The notes below the pieces were generated by a model. The model was not told where the DNA came from, ran no database searches, and worked only from the letters and a program-made list of their open reading frames with translations. This document shows positions 6,140-9,083 of a stretch of DNA of 9,083 nucleotides, one piece after another. Position 1 is the first letter of the stretch, and every line of letters begins with the position of its first letter. The stretch is from an uncultured Oscillospiraceae bacterium (GTDB taxonomy: Bacteria; Bacillota; Clostridia; Oscillospirales; Oscillospiraceae), in contig CAKUJA010000083.1 of the NCBI GenBank assembly GCA_934661135.1, forward strand, positions 1 to 9,083, in the 5' to 3' direction. The translations under genes were made by a program, and so were the position numbers.

Positions 6140-7533
6140 CAATAACCAACCCGTACTTTAATTAAGTAATCCCTCACGAGGGTCCCGTAGCCTCGCCGTT
6201 TACCACTTGCATCTATATTGTTGATTTCGATTTGCTTACATAGTGCTACTAGAGATTTATAGTCATATCCAATATGATCAACAAGTAAAATGGTTTTATT
6301 TGACTTCATATTGCCATATAGATTATAACCACAATTCATTTTGCCGCCGCCCATTAAAAAATAAGGCTTATCTATCCCAGCCCTGTTAAATGCCTCATCA
6401 ATAGTATTTTTCAAATATTCCTCTGTACTCGTTTCAATTAGTCCGCTGTCTAGCAGATATCGAAGTTCTCCATAATTAGAAATAAACCCTTTTACGCGCC
6501 AAACATTCGACCGAAAATGTTTAGTCAAATAAACCTCACGTGATGAAAATGCGGCTATTCTATGTCGTAGTAATTCCAGCTTGTTGTAGTCGGAGGATGC
6601 AGGATCCGTATAACAAGAAATCAGTCTGTCGAGTCTATCATTGTACTTTTTTCGTTTTTCTTGAGTAATGCCATATTTGATTTCAATTTCTACCCCATGC
6701 TTTGCCGGCTTTGAAGCAAACCAAAATTCGTATCCAAGAAAATCAAACGAACATTTTTGGGCTAAAATCTTGCGACGTGAAATATATTTAAATTTTTTGC
6801 TATTGAATTTTGTCCTACATTTTACACACTTGAAACTGTTATCATGAAATATACACGAGAGAATGGACTCCAATATGCTTTTAACTTCATTTTCCTCCAT
6901 ATGCTCGTTAAGGATTAGTATGCCATCATCTATATATCTTTCATAGAAAATCAAACCGTTTGAGGCAAACACCTGATGTACAGTTTCGTCAAAATACTTG
7001 GCAATTATTTCTGCTATAGCGTTTGAAGTACAGAGGCCGGCGTATGCATACTTTGTTGAATAAACAAAACTCTTAATTAAATCCTTTTCATAACGACTCA
7101 AAAGGTTTTCCTTTAAATATTTTTCAAAAACATAAATTGATGATATCGAATTAAAATAATCCTTAAAGTCAAACTTAACAATCGTAAAGTCCGACATCTG
7201 TATGGTAGCTGAGAGGGTACTAAAGAGGTCTCGAGATATTTTGTTACGGTTAGGATATTTAACTTTAAAAACCCGATCTAATATCTGCTTAATGCAATGA
7301 CACAGAACATTTTCGGCAGAATATAAGTCATTATATTGCTTAACTAAACGCTTTTTCCCGTTTTGATTTAATGTTATGGATGCTGTATTACCAAAATTAA
7401 ACGACATTTTGCTGAATACATCTTCCGCATTTGCGATTATTTGGTCTTGCTCCGACGAAGTCTTGGGAGCAGTATTTTTATCGAGAGCTGCAATTCTTCT
7501 TACTGCACAATCAATTTCTTTTTTTATGCTCAT
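6139..7533 (-). CDS. drt3a: Reverse transcriptase, DRT type 3 first subunit (Drt3a-like, UG3)
   Basis: A 464-aa reverse transcriptase. Motif A is VKFDFKDYFNSIS with the catalytic Asp at 122, motif B is AGLCTSNAIAEI at about 165-176, motif C is ERYIDDGILIL with YIDD at 200-203, and a FLGYEF segment at 265-270 follows, as in many RTs after the palm. A CVKC pair (Cys236, Cys239) with basic surroundings lies between motif C and FLGYEF. The C-terminal 120 residues end in a Gly-rich stretch and an unrecognised domain. I chose the ATG at 7533 (MSIKKEID) because GGAGGG sits 7 nt upstream; an in-frame ATG at 7590 has no such site and its codons overlap a hairpin. From memory, Drt3a uses the ACACAC segment of the system's ncRNA as template for poly(GT). 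The neighbouring 679-aa RT and the ncRNA-like spacer support DRT3; the exact subunit name is inferred. Confidence 0.72.
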   Translation of the reverse strand: MSIKKEIDCAVRRIAALDKNTAPKTSSEQDQIIANAEDVFSKMSFNFGNTASITLNQNGKKRLVKQYNDLYSAENVLCHCIKQILDRVFKVKYPNRNKISRDLFSTLSATIQMSDFTIVKFDFKDYFNSISSIYVFEKYLKENLLSRYEKDLIKSFVYSTKYAYAGLCTSNAIAEIIAKYFDETVHQVFASNGLIFYERYIDDGILILNEHMEENEVKSILESILSCIFHDNSFKCVKCRTKFNSKKFKYISRRKILAQKCSFDFLGYEFWFASKPAKHGVEIEIKYGITQEKRKKYNDRLDRLISCYTDPASSDYNKLELLRHRIAAFSSREVYLTKHFRSNVWRVKGFISNYGELRYLLDSGLIETSTEEYLKNTIDEAFNRAGIDKPYFLMGGGKMNCGYNLYGNMKSNKTILLVDHIGYDYKSLVALCKQIEINNIDASGKRRGYGTLVRDYLIKVRVGY

Positions 7534-7915
7534 TTTTCTCCCTCCAATAACAAAATGCGCTCTGCAAGGATGGCAGGACACGGTTGCCATCAGTAGTCAA
7601 ACAATCCATGATGAATTCGCTGCAAGAAAATGCGACGTTTTAATTCTAACATATTCCTGAAAAATTCTCAATTATAAGCACAACTATTTCACAATAATTG
7701 TTTATACTGCTTAGACCCTTTCCAAGTCGAACTAATAATTCTCCTGCTTTTATTCACTTCATTGTTGTCAGTGGCGCTGAAGCCATCACTTCAATCCTTG
7801 AGAGAACACATAACAATCTGGTTTGTATTTGCTTTCATAAACTTTTCCTTTTCGTTTTTCCAAGTTCATTTTCACCTAGTTTAGGGGGAGAAATATCCGT
7901 TTTTGACACGGCTAA
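7534..7915 (-). other. Upstream region of drt3a, no convincing gene
   Basis: These 382 bases hold the drt3a leader. Directly upstream of the ribosome binding site is a hairpin with a 7-bp stem (GATGGCA/TGCCATC, 7569-7591). A TATAAT lies at 7676-7671 on the - strand. One very short reading frame starts at ATG 7869 and stops at 7786 (27 aa, MNLEKRKGKVYESKYKPDCY...), preceded only by a weak TAGGTG; it could be a leader peptide, a remnant or chance. Open frames on the + strand here have no ribosome binding site or recognisable sequence. The long leader could contain regulatory signals for the defence operon. Confidence 0.5.
7671..7676 (-). promoter_or_regulatory. Candidate -10 element of the drt3a promoter
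   Basis: On the - strand this is a perfect TATAAT, about 138 nt before the drt3a ATG. No good -35 box lies at 16-18 nt spacing, so the promoter would be weak or need an activator. It is the best candidate I found in the AT-rich upstream region, where chance matches are common. Confidence 0.25.
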
Positions 7916-7964
7916 ATAACAACAGTGGGCATGCAGTTCCCCGGATATCCGAGGGCTGCACGCC
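7916..7964. repeat. Hairpin repeat R2, right flank of the DRT3 island; probable terminator
   Basis: Direct-repeat partner of 3878-3926 (44/49 identical). Its inverted repeat is GGGCATGCAG at 7927-7936 and CTGCACGCCC at 7956-7965, with a single A-C mismatch. Relative to R1, an A-T pair (3889/3927) is replaced by a G-C pair (7927/7965), a compensatory change that supports selection on the structure. On the - strand it follows the stop of the Cys-rich gene (7973) by 8 nt and is followed by CTGTTGTTATTT; on the + strand it is followed by TTTTTATCTTT. A bidirectional terminator is the simplest reading. Confidence 0.75.
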
Positions 7965-7972
7965 CGCACTTT

Positions 7973-8218
7973 TTATCTTTGTAGTGGTAGTTTGGTTGAT
8001 ACCTTTCGCCTGGGACGTTCCGGCTTTATCACCGGGCACTCAATATCCAGGCAATCACAGCCAATCATTTGCCCGCCACATGAGGGACAGATCTCCGCAT
8101 CACATCCCCAATGGTAGCAGTGACCAAACAATGCATTGCAGACATGACACCGTTCTACTATGTTACCATAGAACGGAATGCGTCCGTACTGTTCACAATC
8201 AATGGAAACCGCAGTCAC
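7973..8218 (-). CDS. Small Cys-rich, probably zinc-binding protein (81 aa)
   Basis: An 81-aa protein with cysteines at 8, 24, 27, 34, 39, 44, 47, 54, 56 and 61; the core CHVCNALFGHCYHWGCD followed by CPSCGG and CDC resembles paired zinc-ribbon knuckles. I recall similar unnamed proteins in Firmicute ICEs, but no function. The start is a GTG at 8218, overlapping the TGA of a short upstream frame (GTGA). A GAAAGGG lies about 10 nt upstream. In the same frame an ATG at 8266 (MSAGFVGENH) is cut off by a TGA at 8236-8234, so the original N-terminus may have been longer. The basic tail (KPERPRRKVSTKLPLQR) could contact nucleic acid. It is the last gene of the - strand backbone unit, ending at hairpin R2. 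Confidence 0.6.
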   Translation of the reverse strand: MTAVSIDCEQYGRIPFYGNIVERCHVCNALFGHCYHWGCDAEICPSCGGQMIGCDCLDIECPVIKPERPRRKVSTKLPLQR

Positions 8219-8295
8219 GCCACAGCCGCCCTTTCAATGGTTTTCTCCAACAAACCCCGCAGACATTTTCTCTTTCTATGTTTTTCTCCTTGCCC

Positions 8296-8628
8296 TTATC
8301 CGATAATCAGGCGGTAGACGGTCAGCGGCACATAGCATACCGCCACGATTAGCCGCCAAGTCAGGATGAAGCCACCAATGAAACCGCCGATAATAATGTT
8401 CAGAGCAAGTAGGGCAACCCCGCCACCCATGGAGCCTCCGCCCGGTACAAACCAGAGCCACATCCGGTGTAAGCCAAAGGGCAGCCCGCAAAGTATCCAG
8501 AGCCACAGATAGTCAACCGCCCCATCCTTCATACAGGCGGATTTGAAGATGCACACCAGCAGGGCCGCACTAACTACGGGCGCTATGCTCTTTCTGAAAA
8601 ACTGAAAGACCGCTTCTTTTCTTGTCAT
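8296..8628 (-). CDS. Small integral membrane protein of the ICE backbone (110 aa)
   Basis: A 110-aa hydrophobic protein with about four likely membrane segments: roughly 15-32, 39-54, 67-87 (glycine-rich, GGGVALLALNIIIGGFIGGF) and 91-108. A positively charged N-terminus (MTRKEAVFQFFRKS) suggests that end is cytoplasmic. It reminds me of the DUF6050-type membrane proteins of Firmicute mobile elements, but that is from memory and unverified. The ATG at 8628 was chosen because GGGAGG (8643-8638) is 9 nt upstream; an ATG at 8652 in frame lacks a site. It lies between a hypothetical protein and the Cys-rich gene on the same strand. A role at the conjugation membrane interface is possible but is a guess. 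Confidence 0.65.
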   Translation of the reverse strand: MTRKEAVFQFFRKSIAPVVSAALLVCIFKSACMKDGAVDYLWLWILCGLPFGLHRMWLWFVPGGGSMGGGVALLALNIIIGGFIGGFILTWRLIVAVCYVPLTVYRLIIG

Positions 8629-8650
8629 GGTATATCGCCTCCCGGAATCC

Positions 8651-8659
8651 ATTATACCA
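8651..8659 (-). promoter_or_regulatory. Possible extended -10 promoter before the membrane protein gene
   Basis: On the - strand the bases read TGGTATAAT, an extended -10 with perfect TATAAT at 8656-8651. No clear -35 is present. The predicted start, about 16-18 nt before the ATG, leaves room for the GGGAGG site. It would allow the membrane and Cys-rich genes to be expressed independently of the gene upstream. Confidence 0.35.
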
Positions 8660-8699
8660 GTTGTGGATTTAGGAGGCGCTAATAATCTGCAAACGATGT

Positions 8700-9020
8700 C
8701 TATTCCGCAAACTTTTCCCAGACCTTTTCATATCCGGCGAATCCTTCATCCACGATGCACCCCACATCCTCGCTGCCCACGCTTTTCCGCTGGCCGCAGG
8801 ACACATTCGCCAGGATCAGCACCAGGCGCGTGGCGTTGAACAGGTGCGTTTTGATTTTCTCCTCCTTAGTGGCCCAGCCACGGTTGGGGGTATCTCCCGG
8901 ACGGTGGAGGGTGTCGGACAGATGGGCCAGTTCTTCCAGGGCGCGTTTGCATTTTTCCTCATACCAGCTCTGCATATTGGGCACCTTCCCGGTGACGATG
9001 ATGACCGGCTTTTCGTTCAT
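8700..9020 (-). CDS. Hypothetical ICE protein (106 aa)
   Basis: A 106-aa soluble-looking protein starting MNEKPVIIVTGKVPNMQSWYEEKCKRALEEL. I do not recognise its family. A short beta-strand-like start (VIIVTG) is followed by amphipathic helical sequence (EEKCKRALEELAHLSDTL), a Pro/Gly-rich turn and a second helical block (EEKIKTHLFNATRLVLILANVSCG). There is no signal peptide or membrane segment. ATG at 9020 has AAGGAG (9034-9029) 8 nt upstream, a convincing start. It is preceded on the same strand by an open frame ending 15 nt upstream and followed 71 nt later by the membrane protein, so it belongs to the - strand backbone unit. Confidence 0.65.
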   Translation of the reverse strand: MNEKPVIIVTGKVPNMQSWYEEKCKRALEELAHLSDTLHRPGDTPNRGWATKEEKIKTHLFNATRLVLILANVSCGQRKSVGSEDVGCIVDEGFAGYEKVWEKFAE

Positions 9021-9035
9021 ATAGCATTCTCCTTT

Positions 9036-9083
9036 TTATTCTAGCTCTTGTGTAATGCTCTGCTCCGGTGGGAGCAGAATGTC
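9036..9083 (-). CDS. C-terminal tail of an unidentified upstream gene (partial)
   Basis: A frame open from the window edge reads DILLPPEQSITQELE and stops with TAA at 9038-9036, immediately before the AAGGAG of the next gene. The tight spacing is what one expects in this operon, but only 15 codons are visible, so the frame could be chance. A 7-bp hairpin (CTGCTCC/GGAGCAG, 9060-9077) lies inside it without a T-run. No product can be named. Confidence 0.35.
   Translation of the reverse strand, partial: DILLPPEQSITQELE

Noticed and set aside
5843..6145. A + strand open frame (100 aa) through the start of drt3b and the spacer
   Set aside because: It has no ribosome binding site and overlaps the promoter and the hairpins; the spacer looks like structured RNA, not coding sequence.
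3936..7533. Group II intron, retron or diversity-generating retroelement
   Set aside because: There is no maturase or endonuclease domain, no intron domain V-like structure, no retron msr/msd arrangement with an effector, and no template/variable repeat pair; two tandem RTs fit DRT3 better.
7534..7590. Extended N-terminus of the 464-aa RT from ATG 7590
   Set aside because: The ATG at 7533 has GGAGGG at good spacing, and the extension overlaps a hairpin and adds a sequence unlike the rest of the protein.
7376..7660. A + strand open frame (94 aa) opposite the drt3a start
   Set aside because: Antisense to the RT N-terminus and without translation signals.
7698..7919. A + strand open frame (73 aa) upstream of drt3a
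   Set aside because: No ribosome binding site, no recognisable protein pattern, and low-complexity Phe/Ser content typical of AT-rich noncoding DNA.
3878..7964. Integron-like attC sites at the two hairpin repeats
   Set aside because: The hairpin and cassette layout is suggestive, but the sequences next to the stems do not fit the attC core consensus boxes and no integrase is visible in the window.
1..9083. CRISPR arrays, tRNA or rRNA genes, insertion sequences
   Set aside because: I saw no regularly spaced repeats, cloverleaf sequences, rRNA segments or transposase genes.

Overview
The window looks like a stretch of an integrative and conjugative element (Tn916/Tn1549 type) from a gut Clostridia-like Firmicute. 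The backbone is GC-rich (a sampled ArdA line, 3061-3120, is 33/60 G+C), has strong AGGAGG-type ribosome binding sites, and carries a topoisomerase III tail followed by ArdA antirestriction genes. This is a family-level reading from memory of such elements; no search was run.

Layout: on the + strand, 1-3764 is a tight operon. It holds the C-terminus of a type IA topoisomerase, two tandem enlarged ArdA-like proteins with DUF3846-like domains, and a 60-aa Cys-rich protein whose start overlaps the preceding stop. On the - strand at the far end (9083 down to 7973) lies a second backbone unit: the tail of an unidentified gene, a 106-aa hypothetical protein, a 110-aa membrane protein and a Cys-rich, probably zinc-binding protein. 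The two backbone units converge.

Between them is an AT-rich island (a sampled line, 4621-4680, is 16/60 G+C). It carries two adjacent reverse transcriptase genes on the - strand, one of 464 aa (YIDD motif) and one of 679 aa (YVDD motif). Two neighbouring RTs with no other effector is the signature of the DRT type 3 anti-phage system (UG3 + UG8; Drt3a + Drt3b). The island is bracketed by a 49-bp imperfect direct repeat (44/49 identical). Each copy folds into a GC-rich hairpin immediately downstream of a - strand stop codon, as if the cassette had entered at, or brought a copy of, a transcription terminator between the convergent units.

The most interesting object is the 163-bp spacer between the two RT genes. 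Read on the + strand, opposite to the RTs, it has a near-consensus promoter (TTGACT, 17 nt, TATTAT). This is followed by five consecutive hairpins, two of them with GNRA tetraloops only in this orientation, and a CACACACA tract in and just after the second hairpin. From memory, DRT3 works with a ncRNA whose ACACAC segment templates poly(GT) synthesis by Drt3a, while Drt3b makes the complementary poly(AC) strand without a nucleic-acid template. The spacer is therefore a strong candidate for the DRT3 template RNA in a Firmicute mobile element, encoded antisense to its own operon. The element would carry anti-restriction (ArdA) and anti-phage (DRT3) functions side by side.
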